The notes: generated by a model not told the origin, from the letters alone. A stretch of 64,000 nt of DNA from Pseudomonas silesiensis (GCF_001661075.1 NZ_CP014870.1:5895703-5959702), one strand, 5' to 3'. Shown: positions 41,482 to 50,674, counted from the first letter of the stretch. Numbers and translations are program-made.

Positions 41482-42972
41482 ATGCCCCTTTCCCTTGCAG
41501 TCTGGGAACAGCGCGCCAAATCCATGTCGATCGAAACCCGTGCCTTCATCAACGGTCAGTACACCGCTGCTGTATCTGGTGAAACCTTCAATTGCATCAG
41601 CCCGATCGATGGCCGCCTTCTGGGCAAGGTAGTCAGCTGTGACTTGGCCGACGCCGAGTTGGCAGTTGGGAATGCTCGCGCTACCTTCGAATCCGGTGTG
41701 TGGTCACATCTGGCGCCAATCAAACGTAAGGAAGTGATGATCCGCTTCGCTGACCTGATCCAAACCCACGGCGAAGAACTCGCCTTGCTGGAAACCCTGG
41801 ACATGGGCAAACCCATCGGCGACTCGCTGAGCGTCGATATTCCGGGCGCTTCGCGGGCGATCCGCTGGAACGGCGAAGCCATCGACAAGATTTACGACGA
41901 AGTGGCCGCCACCAGCCACGACCAACTGGGCTTGATTACCCGTGAACCGATCGGCGTCGTCGCGGCCATCGTGCCGTGGAACTTCCCGCTGCTGATGACC
42001 TGTTGGAAACTAGGCCCGGCGCTGGCCAGTGGTAACTCGGTGATCCTCAAGCCGTCCGAAAAGTCGCCACTGACCGCCCTGCGTCTGGCTCAATTGGCGA
42101 TCGAGGCCGGCATTCCAGCCGGTGTGTTCAATGTGCTGCCCGGATTCGGTCATACCGCCGGCAAGGCCCTAGCCCTGCACATGGACGTCGACACTTTGGT
42201 ATTCACTGGCTCCACCCGGATCGCCAAGCAACTGATGATCTACGCCGGTGAATCCAACATGAAACGCGTCTGGCTGGAAGCCGGCGGGAAGAGCCCGAAC
42301 ATCGTCTTCGCCGACGCTCCCGACCTGCAGGCCGCCGCCGAAGCTGCAGCCAGCGCTATCGCCTTCAACCAGGGCGAAGTCTGTACCGCCGGCTCACGCC
42401 TGCTAGTGGAACATTCGATCAAGGACAAATTCCTGCCGCTGGTGGTAGAGGCGCTCAAAGCCTGGAAGCCGGGCAATCCACTAGATCCGGCAACCAACGT
42501 CGGCGCCCTAGTGGATACCCAGCATCTGAGCTCCGTGTTGGGTTACATACAAACTGGCCAAGCCGAGGGTGCCAAATTGGTGGCCGGCGGCAAGCGCACT
42601 TTGGAAGAGACGGGTGGCGTTTATGTCGAACCGACCATCTTCGACGGAGTTAGCAATACGATGAAGATCGCGCGGGAAGAAATCTTCGGCCCAGTACTTT
42701 CGGTCATCGCGTTCGACGACGTCGAAGAGGCCGTGCACATAGCCAACGACAGTGTCTACGGACTTGCGGCGGCGGTTTGGACTAGCAACCTGTCAAGGGC
42801 GCACCGGGTCGCGAAGGCTCTGCGTGCGGGTAGTGTCTGGATAAACCAATACGATGGTGGCGACATGACCGCACCTTTTGGGGGCTTCAAGCAGTCGGGC
42901 AACGGTCGCGATAAGTCGCTCCACGCCTTCGACAAGTACACCGAGCTCAAAGCCACGTGGATCAAGCTCTGA
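41482..42972 (+). CDS. aldehyde dehydrogenase (PuuC-like)
   Basis: A 496-residue NAD(P)-dependent aldehyde dehydrogenase. Blocks seen: IVPWNFPLLMTCWKLGPALA, the cofactor loop VFTGSTRIAK, the general-base Glu in VWLEAGGKSPN (EAGG in place of the usual ELGG), the catalytic Cys in NQGEVCTAGSR, and EEIFGPVLSV. It oxidises the gamma-glutamyl aldehyde, or the aldehyde freed by the oxidase, to the acid. Start ATG 41482 follows AGGAG. Last gene of the operon, convergent with the MvaT gene; a bidirectional hairpin separates them. Confidence 0.94.
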   Translation: MPLSLAVWEQRAKSMSIETRAFINGQYTAAVSGETFNCISPIDGRLLGKVVSCDLADAELAVGNARATFESGVWSHLAPIKRKEVMIRFADLIQTHGEELALLETLDMGKPIGDSLSVDIPGASRAIRWNGEAIDKIYDEVAATSHDQLGLITREPIGVVAAIVPWNFPLLMTCWKLGPALASGNSVILKPSEKSPLTALRLAQLAIEAGIPAGVFNVLPGFGHTAGKALALHMDVDTLVFTGSTRIAKQLMIYAGESNMKRVWLEAGGKSPNIVFADAPDLQAAAEAAASAIAFNQGEVCTAGSRLLVEHSIKDKFLPLVVEALKAWKPGNPLDPATNVGALVDTQHLSSVLGYIQTGQAEGAKLVAGGKRTLEETGGVYVEPTIFDGVSNTMKIAREEIFGPVLSVIAFDDVEEAVHIANDSVYGLAAAVWTSNLSRAHRVAKALRAGSVWINQYDGGDMTAPFGGFKQSGNGRDKSLHAFDKYTELKATWIKL

Positions 42973-43110
42973 CGCCCACACGACCCAAGCTCGCAATTCC
43001 GGAATAATGAACAACCACTATAAGTCGGCGTGCCGCCCGATGGCACGTCAGCGGGCCTACGCTTAAAAACGCACTTTAAGTATTAACAGCATCAGTCTAT
43101 CTTTTCCTAT

Positions 43111-43137
43111 AAAAAAGGCCCTCGCAGGGCCCTTTTG
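43111..43137 (-). terminator. terminator of the MvaT gene, probably bidirectional
   Basis: AAGGGCC with GGGCCTT around a short loop, followed on the reverse strand by six T. On the forward strand the hairpin is followed by TTTT, so it may also stop the aldehyde dehydrogenase transcript. Confidence 0.85.
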
Positions 43138-43151
43138 TACTCAAACCAACA

Positions 43152-43517
43152 TCACTTTGTCAGCCAGGACTCCACGGTGTCAGAACCGTATTTCGCTTTC
43201 CATTCCTTCAGCGTCCGGTGGTTGCCGCCTTTGGTTTCTACGACTTCGCCGGTCTCTGGATTTTTGTAGACCTTCACTTGGCGAGGCTTGCGAGTGCTGC
43301 TCTTCGACTCCGCAGCGGGTGCGTGACGACCAGCCTTTGGATCAAGTAGGTTGACGATGTCTCTCAAGCTGAAGCCGTACTTCGCCAACAGGGCACGAAG
43401 CTTTGTTTCGAACTCGATTTCTTGCTTCAAGCCGGCGTCACCTTTTAAGGTTTCAAGCGCTTGGAGCTGCTCGGCCAGGTGCTTTTCAAGCTGACGAAAT
43501 TCTGCAAGTTTGGACAT
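43152..43517 (-). CDS. MvaT-family H-NS-like xenogeneic silencer
   Basis: A 121-residue protein of the Pseudomonas MvaT/MvaU group. Residues 1-60 form the coiled-coil oligomerisation domain (MSKLAEFRQLEKHLAEQLQA, FETKLRALLAKYGFS), a linker follows, and the DNA-binding domain is KVYKNPETGEVVETKGGNHR then TLKEWKAKYGSDTVESWLTK. Such proteins coat AT-rich foreign DNA and silence it. Start ATG 43517 follows GAGG. This copy sits in accessory DNA rather than an obvious core setting and its 3' end is partly repeated at 26685-26755. It may be an extra paralogue carried by the island. Confidence 0.95.
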   Translation of the reverse strand: MSKLAEFRQLEKHLAEQLQALETLKGDAGLKQEIEFETKLRALLAKYGFSLRDIVNLLDPKAGRHAPAAESKSSTRKPRQVKVYKNPETGEVVETKGGNHRTLKEWKAKYGSDTVESWLTK

Positions 43518-43731
43518 GGTTAACCTCGTAAACGATTGCTTATGTGAGATTGGGTGAACCAAATAATCAGTCCGTTCACCCCTTAAGAGTTGGGGTAAGA
43601 ATATCTCACAAAGCATCGAACGTGCACCTCAGTGTAAGTTCGCGCGACCCGCTACTATTTATCAACGAGGACATCGGGCGTTGGGAGAAAGCGTCCACCC
43701 GATGTACGTCGACGACAATTACTTCGTAGGC

Positions 43732-45150
43732 TTAACCCGCCTCGCTGATACAGACCACTTTGGGCTGCGTCATATCCTCATACGCAAACCGAACACCTTC
43801 GCGCCCAAGACTTCCGTACTTAAAACCACCGAAAGGCATGGCATCGAAACGATAATCGGAAGAATCATTGATCATCACACCACCCGCTTCGATTTGACGC
43901 GCTAGTTTCAAAGCCTTGGAAATATCACGTGTGAAGAGACCAGCATGCAAGCTGTACTCCGTTGCGTTGGCCAGAGCAACAGCGTCATCCAGATGGTCAA
44001 AAGGCTCCAGAATAACCACCGGAGCGAAGACTTCCTGCTGCCAAATCGTACTGCTATGCCTCACACGCTCAAGCACGGTCGGCGCATAGCTTCCCACTTG
44101 CCGATGGTGCCCACATAGAAGGACGGCACCTTCGGCCAGTGCTTCATTTACCAATTGTTCGGTACGACGGGCCGATTGTTCCGTAATCATCGGGCCTACA
44201 TCCGTTGCTCGCTGGTCAGGATCGCCCACCACCAATGCGCGCGTTTGGCTGACAAAACGCTCACGGAAATCCTCATAAATTGAGCTATGTATAAGGATGC
44301 GTTGCGTGCCGATGCAATTCTGCCCTGCCGCCCAAAAGGCACCCGACACACAGGACTCCACGGTCGGTTCGATATCACAATCTTCAAGCACAAGAACCGG
44401 GGCATTTCCTCCCAGATCCATTGCTAGCTTCTTCAACCCAGCACTACGAGCAATGGCCTCACCCGTGGCAAAACCACCCGTAAAGGAAATCATCCGAACT
44501 TCGCGAACCTCCACCAACGCTTTACCCAAGTCGACACCACCTGTAGCCGGGGTAATCACAGAGGGTGGAAGACCCGCTTCCACCAAGCACTCAACGAGCT
44601 TGAGTGCAGACAGCGGCGCGAGTTCCGAGGGTTTCAAAATCACGGCATTGCCACCGGCGATTGCCGGGCCGAGTTTATGGGCGACCAAATTCAGCGGATC
44701 GTTATAGGGCGTGATTGCGACGATAAGTCCCAAGGGTTCCCGCGTGAACCAACCTTGACGCGATTCCGATCCTTCATAAGCCCCAAATGGAATCACTTCC
44801 CCGGCGTTACGACGCGCCTCTTCCGCAGATAGCTTCAACGTGTTCACGCAACGCTTCACTTCCTTCTCTGCTTGTCGCAGCGTTTTTCCCGCCTCTGCAA
44901 CGATCAGCTTGGCGAATGCATCAGACTCAAGCTCCACACACCGGGCGGCGTCCTCAAGAATGCGCGCGCGAAGGTGACGAGGCATTGCCGCACTCTCGCG
45001 CACGCCGATTCGCGCACGCTCCAGCAAGCCAGGAACTGCGGCTGCATCGAGGCAAGGTACGCTCCCTACCAAACGACCATCGAATGGACTGAACACACCA
45101 ATCTGTTTGGCTTCAACAAGCTGGATACTGGCCATGCTGGATACGCTCAT
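43732..45150 (-). CDS. aldehyde dehydrogenase (GAPN/phosphonoacetaldehyde-type)
   Basis: A 472-residue aldehyde dehydrogenase. Blocks: [32 protein letters not shown], the catalytic Cys in [21 protein letters not shown], and [13 protein letters not shown]. The general-base block reads [11 protein letters not shown], so Asp stands where most family members have Glu. It is the last gene of a reverse-strand run after homoserine dehydrogenase (12 bases between them), which makes aspartate semialdehyde or a related omega-aldehyde acid a plausible substrate; this is inference. Start ATG 45150 follows AGGAG. Confidence 0.9.
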   Translation of the reverse strand: MSVSSMASIQLVEAKQIGVFSPFDGRLVGSVPCLDAAAVPGLLERARIGVRESAAMPRHLRARILEDAARCVELESDAFAKLIVAEAGKTLRQAEKEVKRCVNTLKLSAEEARRNAGEVIPFGAYEGSESRQGWFTREPLGLIVAITPYNDPLNLVAHKLGPAIAGGNAVILKPSELAPLSALKLVECLVEAGLPPSVITPATGGVDLGKALVEVREVRMISFTGGFATGEAIARSAGLKKLAMDLGGNAPVLVLEDCDIEPTVESCVSGAFWAAGQNCIGTQRILIHSSIYEDFRERFVSQTRALVVGDPDQRATDVGPMITEQSARRTEQLVNEALAEGAVLLCGHHRQVGSYAPTVLERVRHSSTIWQQEVFAPVVILEPFDHLDDAVALANATEYSLHAGLFTRDISKALKLARQIEAGGVMINDSSDYRFDAMPFGGFKYGSLGREGVRFAYEDMTQPKVVCISEAG

Positions 45151-45162
45151 GACTATCTCCTG

Positions 45163-46203
45163 TTATTTACTGTGGGCGGTGTGGATGGCAACGATGTCCG
45201 ACAGCAATGCGAAGGCCGTCTCGATACGCCCCGCTCCCGGGCCCGATACGGTGACAGCGCCCAGTAGTCCAGTATTGAACGACACGGCATTCGTGGCGCC
45301 GGCAATACCTGCCAGAGGGTGCGAGTTCGGCAGCAGCCGGGCCTCGACACTCGCTCGAACCGAGCCATCGGTTTCACGTTCGGCTGAGCCAATCAGTTTC
45401 CAGCTCGCGCCATTTGCACTTGCCTGAGCAATATCTTCCGCGCTGATATTGCTGATACCCGAACACGCTACATCACTGACATTCAATCGTGCATTGAGCA
45501 GTTCATTGGCCAGGATCACCACCTTGAGGCGTACGTCAAACCCTTCCACATCGGCGGTTGGATCTGCCTCGGCGTAGCCGAGCTGTTGCGCTTGTACGAC
45601 GGCATCGTTGAACGCCAAGCCGTCTTTCATTTGGGTGAGCACGTAGTTGGAAGTGCCGTTCAGGATGCCTTCGAAGCCTTGTACGTTGGCACCCGCCAAG
45701 GCCTGCTTGGCGAGACGAATCACAGGGGTGCCACTCATCACCGCCCCCTCGTATTCGAAAGCCACCTGGTTGCGACGGGCCAACGCCTTGAGCTCGGCAC
45801 CGTGCAGCGCAATAGGCCCCTTATTGGTGGTCACTACATGAATGCCACTTTCCAAGGCCCAGCGGCAAAAGGTAGTTGCGGGCTCGCCATCCACCGGGTT
45901 GGTGAAAGTGGCCTCAGCGATAATGTCTGCACCGGAATGCTTGATCACGGTTTCGTTGAAGGCCTCAGCATTGCCGCCGGGCAGTTGAGCGAGTGCACCT
46001 TTCTCAATCGGCAGCGCGACCAACTGCTGTGCATCCAGACCATCTTTAGCAACGATGGAGCCGAGGAACAGATCCGTGACACCGACAATTTTAATAGTGA
46101 AGCCCAGAGACTCTTTCCACTCGGCATTACGATCGGCGACCAATTGGGCGAAGCCACGGTTCACGCCACCAAACCCTACCAAGGCAATTTTGTACTCAGT
46201 CAT
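45163..46203 (-). CDS. hom: homoserine dehydrogenase without ACT domain
   Basis: A 346-residue enzyme, shorter than typical Hom proteins (about 430) because the C-terminal ACT domain that binds threonine is missing. The Rossmann motif is ALVGFGGVNRGFAQL; the active Lys/Asp region is TTNKGPIALH, and the substrate loop GILNGTSNYVLTQM with ADPTADVEG. It interconverts homoserine and aspartate 4-semialdehyde with NAD(P)(H). Loss of feedback control and the neighbouring aldehyde dehydrogenase suggest catabolic use. ATG 46203 is used; the frame above it is a leader region with repeats. Confidence 0.92.
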   Translation of the reverse strand: MTEYKIALVGFGGVNRGFAQLVADRNAEWKESLGFTIKIVGVTDLFLGSIVAKDGLDAQQLVALPIEKGALAQLPGGNAEAFNETVIKHSGADIIAEATFTNPVDGEPATTFCRWALESGIHVVTTNKGPIALHGAELKALARRNQVAFEYEGAVMSGTPVIRLAKQALAGANVQGFEGILNGTSNYVLTQMKDGLAFNDAVVQAQQLGYAEADPTADVEGFDVRLKVVILANELLNARLNVSDVACSGISNISAEDIAQASANGASWKLIGSAERETDGSVRASVEARLLPNSHPLAGIAGATNAVSFNTGLLGAVTVSGPGAGRIETAFALLSDIVAIHTAHSK

Positions 46204-46258
46204 AAAAGCTGTTCCTTTATTGATGTTGTTCGATAGGAACATCCTAAGAGCCGGGCTT

Positions 46259-46307
46259 TGGCAGTTGAATATGGCAGTTTGCTGTATTAGTTGGGCGTTT
46301 TGCCCAA
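46259..46307. promoter_or_regulatory. direct repeat and hairpin between Lrp gene and hom
   Basis: TGGCAGTT occurs twice with a 13-base period (46259 and 46272) and is followed by a perfect hairpin TTGGGC-GTTTT-GCCCAA at 46291-46307. The 115-base gap between the Lrp stop and hom start is otherwise free, so this could be a second promoter/operator or an mRNA processing site. Confidence 0.4.
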
Positions 46308-46317
46308 GCACGATCTT

Positions 46318-46755
46318 TTAAAACACCGCAGAAAGGACGAACGATGTCACGGTGTTTTCCACCCCTGACATGGCCGCGATTTCCTTCCACACGAGATGGA
46401 CACGTTCAGGTGTGGCGGCATTCACGCGCAGCATTAAATCGAACTCACCACTGAGTACTTCACATTGCACGACTTCGGGAATGGAGCGCAGCGCAGCCAG
46501 TACTTCTTCGCCACGCATGCGGTCGTAGCGGTAGACGAAGATCACCGCGCTGATAAGCGACGTAGGCCGCCGGGACTCACCGAGAAGTACCGTATAGCCC
46601 TGGATCGCACCGTCGCGCTCAAGACGCTCGATGCGCTGGCGCACAGCATTGCGCGACAAGTTGATCTTGGCACCCAGTTCGATATGGGCTATTCGCGCAT
46701 TAGCGGTAAGTTCGGCCAGTATGCGCTCGTCCAGCGGATCCAGAATGCGCTTCAT
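46318..46755 (-). CDS. Lrp/AsnC-family regulator of the amino acid cluster
   Basis: A 145-residue Lrp/AsnC protein. HTH at about 7-50 (DERILAELTANARIAHIELG, NLSRNAVRQRIERLER), RAM domain after it (LISAVIFVYRYDR, QCEVLSGEFDLMLRV, VENTVTSFVLS). Its start overlaps the stop of the threonine-synthase-like gene by four bases and has GAGG seven bases before the ATG, so it is co-transcribed with the genes it probably controls. The 183-codon open frame includes an upstream extension that belongs to the other gene's frame overlap and is not used. Confidence 0.92.
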   Translation of the reverse strand: MKRILDPLDERILAELTANARIAHIELGAKINLSRNAVRQRIERLERDGAIQGYTVLLGESRRPTSLISAVIFVYRYDRMRGEEVLAALRSIPEVVQCEVLSGEFDLMLRVNAATPERVHLVWKEIAAMSGVENTVTSFVLSAVF

Positions 46756-48140
46756 GAAAGCCTCTGCTCCGCCACACGAAGAGACTGGCACAGCCCCTCC
46801 AGATCGTCCTTGGCCAGGTAAGGTGGTTGCGCGCGCACCTCGACAGTGCTCGGAACGTTTGCTTGCCACACGCCCAGCTCTGCCAACAGCGCCGCCGACT
46901 TGGCCGGCGCAATTTGCCCGAAGGTGACCATTGGCGCCCCCAGACTGCGTCGATGAAGCCGGCCGGCCAGTACTCCGACAGCGGTGTGAGGATCGATGGC
47001 CGAGCCTGTCTCTCGGAATAGTTCGACCACCTCATCGCGCACCTGGGATTCGTCTACCGCATAGGAATCGAAGAGTACTCGGGCACGCAGCCATTGCTGA
47101 TTGCCGATGCTCATTTCTCCGCAACTTTCAAAATGCTCCATCAGCGCTTTTGTTGAGCAGCCATCGTGCTCGTAAATCTCCCAAATAAACCGCTCCAGGT
47201 TGGAATACAACGAGAAGTCCATCCCCGGCGACACTGTTCGATCGGTCACCCGGGTGAAGTAGCGATTGCAATGAAAAAACTGGTGCAGGGCATCATTGCT
47301 GTTGGTGGAAATGATCACCTGATTGATGGGTAATCCCATTTTCTGCGCAATATAGCCTGCGTAGATCTCGGCCGAGCTGGCAGCTGGAACACTGAAGCCA
47401 ACGGGACGCGAGCCACCGCCCAGTTGCAAGGCCGCGTGGAAGTAAAAAACAATCTGGGCAAGGACGCCGATCCAATTGGTCGAGTTGAAACAGACTGGCA
47501 TCACTCCGTCCAACGGCCACTCACGCAAGAGTCGGGAGACCAGTGTCTGACAATCATCGAAATTTCCGTCAACCGCAAACAGCTGAACCCGCTGCGGGTC
47601 GGCTGCCTGCAAGGCACTGAGTTGCTCAGGCGCAAGCCCGTCGCGCGGATAAAGTATCGCCATGCGGGCGGCCGGGCAGTTAGCAAAGGCTTCAAGCGCA
47701 GCTAGTCCGGTATCACCATTAGTTGCACCGACCACCAACGCTTCTTTACCAACCTCCCCCAGAAAATGCTCGACCAGGCGCGCCTGCAATTGCGCGGCGA
47801 AATCTTTGGAAGAACGGGTCGGGCCATGAAACAGCTGGAGTATCCACTCGTTATGCCCGATCTGCTCAAGCGGTGTAATAGCGCGGTGCTTGAATTGTTG
47901 ATAGCTGTCACTGAGCAAGCCACGCAGGATGCTTTCGTCCATTGACGAGCCAACAAAGGGCGAGATTATCCGCCATACCAACTCATCAAACGGCAGCCAT
48001 GACCAGCTGGTAATTTGTTTCTCAGTGAATACTGGCAAACTGGTCGGGACATACAGGCCTCCATTTTCGGCGAGCCCCGACAGAACCACACTGCGAAAAT
48101 CCGCCCGCATGTTACCGCCACGTGTGCTTACATAATCCAT
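46752..48140 (-). CDS. threonine synthase-like PLP enzyme
   Basis: A 462-residue PLP protein with the long threonine synthase architecture: MDYVSTRGGNMRADFRSVVL at the start, ENGGLYVPTSLP, the Schiff-base Lys in LFHGPTRSSKDFAAQ, and GATNGDTGLAALEAF for the phosphate loop. Canonical enzymes read GPTxAFKD at the Lys, here GPTRSSKD, and the phosphate loop GxTSGDTGxAA is GATNGDTG. The changes suggest altered substrate handling, possibly free homoserine rather than O-phosphohomoserine; this is inference. Start ATG 48140 follows GGGGAG. It is 19 bases after the LysR gene. Confidence 0.85.
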   Translation of the reverse strand: MDYVSTRGGNMRADFRSVVLSGLAENGGLYVPTSLPVFTEKQITSWSWLPFDELVWRIISPFVGSSMDESILRGLLSDSYQQFKHRAITPLEQIGHNEWILQLFHGPTRSSKDFAAQLQARLVEHFLGEVGKEALVVGATNGDTGLAALEAFANCPAARMAILYPRDGLAPEQLSALQAADPQRVQLFAVDGNFDDCQTLVSRLLREWPLDGVMPVCFNSTNWIGVLAQIVFYFHAALQLGGGSRPVGFSVPAASSAEIYAGYIAQKMGLPINQVIISTNSNDALHQFFHCNRYFTRVTDRTVSPGMDFSLYSNLERFIWEIYEHDGCSTKALMEHFESCGEMSIGNQQWLRARVLFDSYAVDESQVRDEVVELFRETGSAIDPHTAVGVLAGRLHRRSLGAPMVTFGQIAPAKSAALLAELGVWQANVPSTVEVRAQPPYLAKDDLEGLCQSLRVAEQRLS

Positions 48141-48159
48141 GACCACTCCCCAATCGGTA

Positions 48160-49050
48160 TTACAGAAGGCGATGGGCTTGAGCCACCAGCCAGGTAGAAA
48201 AATTTGCGGCATCTGGCGATAGCGCTTCGGCCTGTTCGTGTACCAGATAAAAAGATTCGCTAGCCTCAATTCGGTGACTGAATGGCGCAACCAATTGCCC
48301 ACTGTTAAGCAAATCCTCGACCACGGAAGAGCGTGCCAGCGCAACGCCCTGCCCCAATTCGGCCATGCGGATCGTGGAGATCAGCGTGTCAAACTGAAGG
48401 CCACGGGAATAGTCGACGTCGTCTGCTCCTACTCGCTTCAACCAGTAACCCCAACCTTCTTCGTAACCCAACACGTGAAGCAGGGAATGGTTCATCAAGT
48501 CGCGAGGCTCATGTATGGGTGAGTTGGCCATGAGCGTCGGGGAGCAAACAGGCTGAAGGATGTCCCAGGTCAATCGCTGAGCGTGCAAGCCCGACCACTC
48601 ACCGCATCCCCAGCGAATCTCCAAGTCGTCCTCGCCATCCGGTTCTTTCACCCAGATATTGCTGATATATCGAATATCGATCTGCGGATACTCTCGACAA
48701 AAATCCGCGAGCCGTGGGGCCAACCAGTAGTGAAGAAAGGAAAGGCTGCCACGCACCTTCAAATGTCTTCGATTGTGCTGGCCGAAAATCTCGTTTGTGC
48801 CGACTGCAAGGCGACTGATCGCGTCTTGTACGACAGGCAGGTACGACTGTCCTTCCTCGGTCAAGCCAAGCCCTCGAGGCAAGCGCTTGAACAGCGCCAC
48901 CCCGAGGTGACTTTCCAACTGACGGATCTGCTGACTCACAGCCCCTTGAGTCAAATGGAGTTCTTCTGCCGCGTGGGTAAAGTTCAAATAACGCGCCGAT
49001 ACTTCGAATGCCCTCAACCAATTCAAGGGTGGTAGTGATTTTTGACTCAT
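48160..49050 (-). CDS. LysR-family regulator (GcvA-type)
   Basis: A 296-residue LysR protein of the GcvA branch: SLPPLNWLRAFEVSARYLNF, HLTQGAVSQQIRQLESHLGV at the HTH, LFKRLPRGLGLTEEGQSYLP after it, and LRWGCGEWSGL-like EIRWGCGEW in the effector domain. It lies between the amino acid permease and the threonine-synthase-like gene on the same strand, so it is likely part of the transcript and acts with the Lrp-type regulator on this cluster. The inducer is unknown, probably an amino acid. Confidence 0.92.
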   Translation of the reverse strand: MSQKSLPPLNWLRAFEVSARYLNFTHAAEELHLTQGAVSQQIRQLESHLGVALFKRLPRGLGLTEEGQSYLPVVQDAISRLAVGTNEIFGQHNRRHLKVRGSLSFLHYWLAPRLADFCREYPQIDIRYISNIWVKEPDGEDDLEIRWGCGEWSGLHAQRLTWDILQPVCSPTLMANSPIHEPRDLMNHSLLHVLGYEEGWGYWLKRVGADDVDYSRGLQFDTLISTIRMAELGQGVALARSSVVEDLLNSGQLVAPFSHRIEASESFYLVHEQAEALSPDAANFSTWLVAQAHRLL

Positions 49051-49101
49051 CGGCGCAACCTCATCAGGGCTTTATCTTCGCTCAATCATTGCCTGATAAC
49101 T

Positions 49102-50538
49102 TCACGCGGTGCCAGAGGAATGAACAGCGGCGGCTAAAGCCAACCGCTCTGCCCTCTTGTTGCGAGTGATCCAGTAAACGAAATAACACCACGCGATAAA
49201 GGGAAGGCCGAAGTAAAGCGCCACTCTCTGCTCAGGATCAAAAGCGATACCCACACAGGCCAGCAGACAACACAAAATCGCACCGATAGGCACCCACGGA
49301 TAGCCACGCACACGGAAATGCAGGTCTTCAACTCGTCCGCCATTGGCGACGTATTGACGACGGAACGCGATCTGGCTAGCAGCAATGCTCATCCACACAA
49401 CTACGACCGCCAGCCCGGAAATGGACACCAAAGCTAAGTAAACCGTATCAGGGGCAAGCACACTGCTGAGCAGAGAAGCCACTGCACCTGCCATACTAAG
49501 AACGATGGCGTTCACCGGTGTGCCCCGACTGGAGAGCCTGGCGTAGCGCTTAGGCATATGTCCTTGATCGCTCAATGTCCACAGCATGCGCGATGCTGCA
49601 TACAGCCCCGAGTTAGCGGCGGAAATCAGTGCCGTGAGAATGACGAAGTTCATGATGTCGGCAGAGTATGGGATGCCAATCAGCTCAAATACCATGACGA
49701 ACGGGCTTTCCACGAGACCCGCTTGCTCTCGTGGGAGTAACGTCGCAAGGACGAAAATTGTCCCCACAAAAAACAGTGCCAAACGTACCACTGTCGTACG
49801 GATTGCCTTGGGCACGCTAGTTTGTGGATCTTGCGCTTCACCTGCCGCAATCCCGATCAGCTCAGTTCCGGAAAATGCAAAGGACACAGCCAGGAGAGTC
49901 ATTGCAATGGGTAAGAACCCGGTGGGGAAAAGCCCCTCACGTGTGAAGTTGGATAATCCCGCACCTGGCAAATTCTGTATCTGAAAAAGACCGAGAATTG
50001 CCGCTCCGCCAATCACGATGAACGTGATAACGGTCAGAACCTTAATCAGCGAAAGCCAAAATTCAGTCTCCGCAAACAACCGAACAGAAACAACATTGCT
50101 TGAGAAAACGGCAATGGCAAACAGTGCACTCCAAATCCACACCGGGGTGTCAGGAAACCACCGAACCATCAGTATGCCCGCAGCAGTAAATTCAGAACCG
50201 ATGGCGACCGCCCAAGTGAGCCAGTAAAGCCAAGCCACTGTATAGCCGGTGCCCGGGCCCAGGTATCGCGTCGCGTAACTACTGAACGATCCGGTTTCTG
50301 GCATCTGTACAGCCAACTCACCGAGACAGACCATGACCAAATACACCATCACTGCACCGATGATGTAAGCGATCACTGCACCGAGCGGCCCTGCCTGATT
50401 AACCGTGTAACCGGAGGTCAGGAATAAGCCCGTGCCGATCACACCGCCCAACGCCAACATAACGATGTGGCGGGTTTGCATTTCTTTTTTGAAATGCGAA
50501 TTTGGATCGGGCTGCTTTTCTTCTATCTGAGTGGACAT
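49102..50538 (-). CDS. amino acid permease (AAT family, MmuP-like)
   Basis: A 478-residue 12-helix transporter. The N-terminus [20 protein letters not shown] continues [20 protein letters not shown], the AAT signature; helix 3 region reads [20 protein letters not shown], and helix 6 [18 protein letters not shown]. The sequence looks closest to S-methylmethionine/lysine-type permeases (from memory). It probably brings in the amino acid broken down by the neighbouring PLP lyase, threonine-synthase-like enzyme and homoserine dehydrogenase. Start ATG 50538 is used. LysR follows after 51 bases. Confidence 0.92.
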   Translation of the reverse strand: MSTQIEEKQPDPNSHFKKEMQTRHIVMLALGGVIGTGLFLTSGYTVNQAGPLGAVIAYIIGAVMVYLVMVCLGELAVQMPETGSFSSYATRYLGPGTGYTVAWLYWLTWAVAIGSEFTAAGILMVRWFPDTPVWIWSALFAIAVFSSNVVSVRLFAETEFWLSLIKVLTVITFIVIGGAAILGLFQIQNLPGAGLSNFTREGLFPTGFLPIAMTLLAVSFAFSGTELIGIAAGEAQDPQTSVPKAIRTTVVRLALFFVGTIFVLATLLPREQAGLVESPFVMVFELIGIPYSADIMNFVILTALISAANSGLYAASRMLWTLSDQGHMPKRYARLSSRGTPVNAIVLSMAGAVASLLSSVLAPDTVYLALVSISGLAVVVVWMSIAASQIAFRRQYVANGGRVEDLHFRVRGYPWVPIGAILCCLLACVGIAFDPEQRVALYFGLPFIAWCYFVYWITRNKRAERLALAAAVHSSGTA

Positions 50539-50674
50539 AGTTGTATTCTCATGAAATGGGCGGACAAACGCCTTGTAACTGACTTTTTGGCAGTACAATT
50601 TTTTTGTCGCTAGATTTTATTATTTTCATTCTTCATGAAGGGCTTTAGATGGATATCGAAAGTCCTGCCCGTCG

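Noticed and set aside
28369..41632. many long frames opposite or out of frame to genes in the GC-rich 28-42 kb region
   Set aside because: Arg/Ala/Gln-rich shadows typical of high-GC coding DNA; each is covered by a gene with clear family motifs.
37877..42972. the standard putrescine (puu) operon
   Set aside because: Enzyme classes match, but linkage to a Rieske cluster and to amide hydrolases makes another amine at least as likely, so puu gene symbols are not assigned.
26685..43185. classical integrative element with tRNA attachment site
   Set aside because: No tRNA gene, integrase or excisionase seen; only the MvaT 3'-end repeat supports an insertion, so it is listed as a finding and not as a mobile element.
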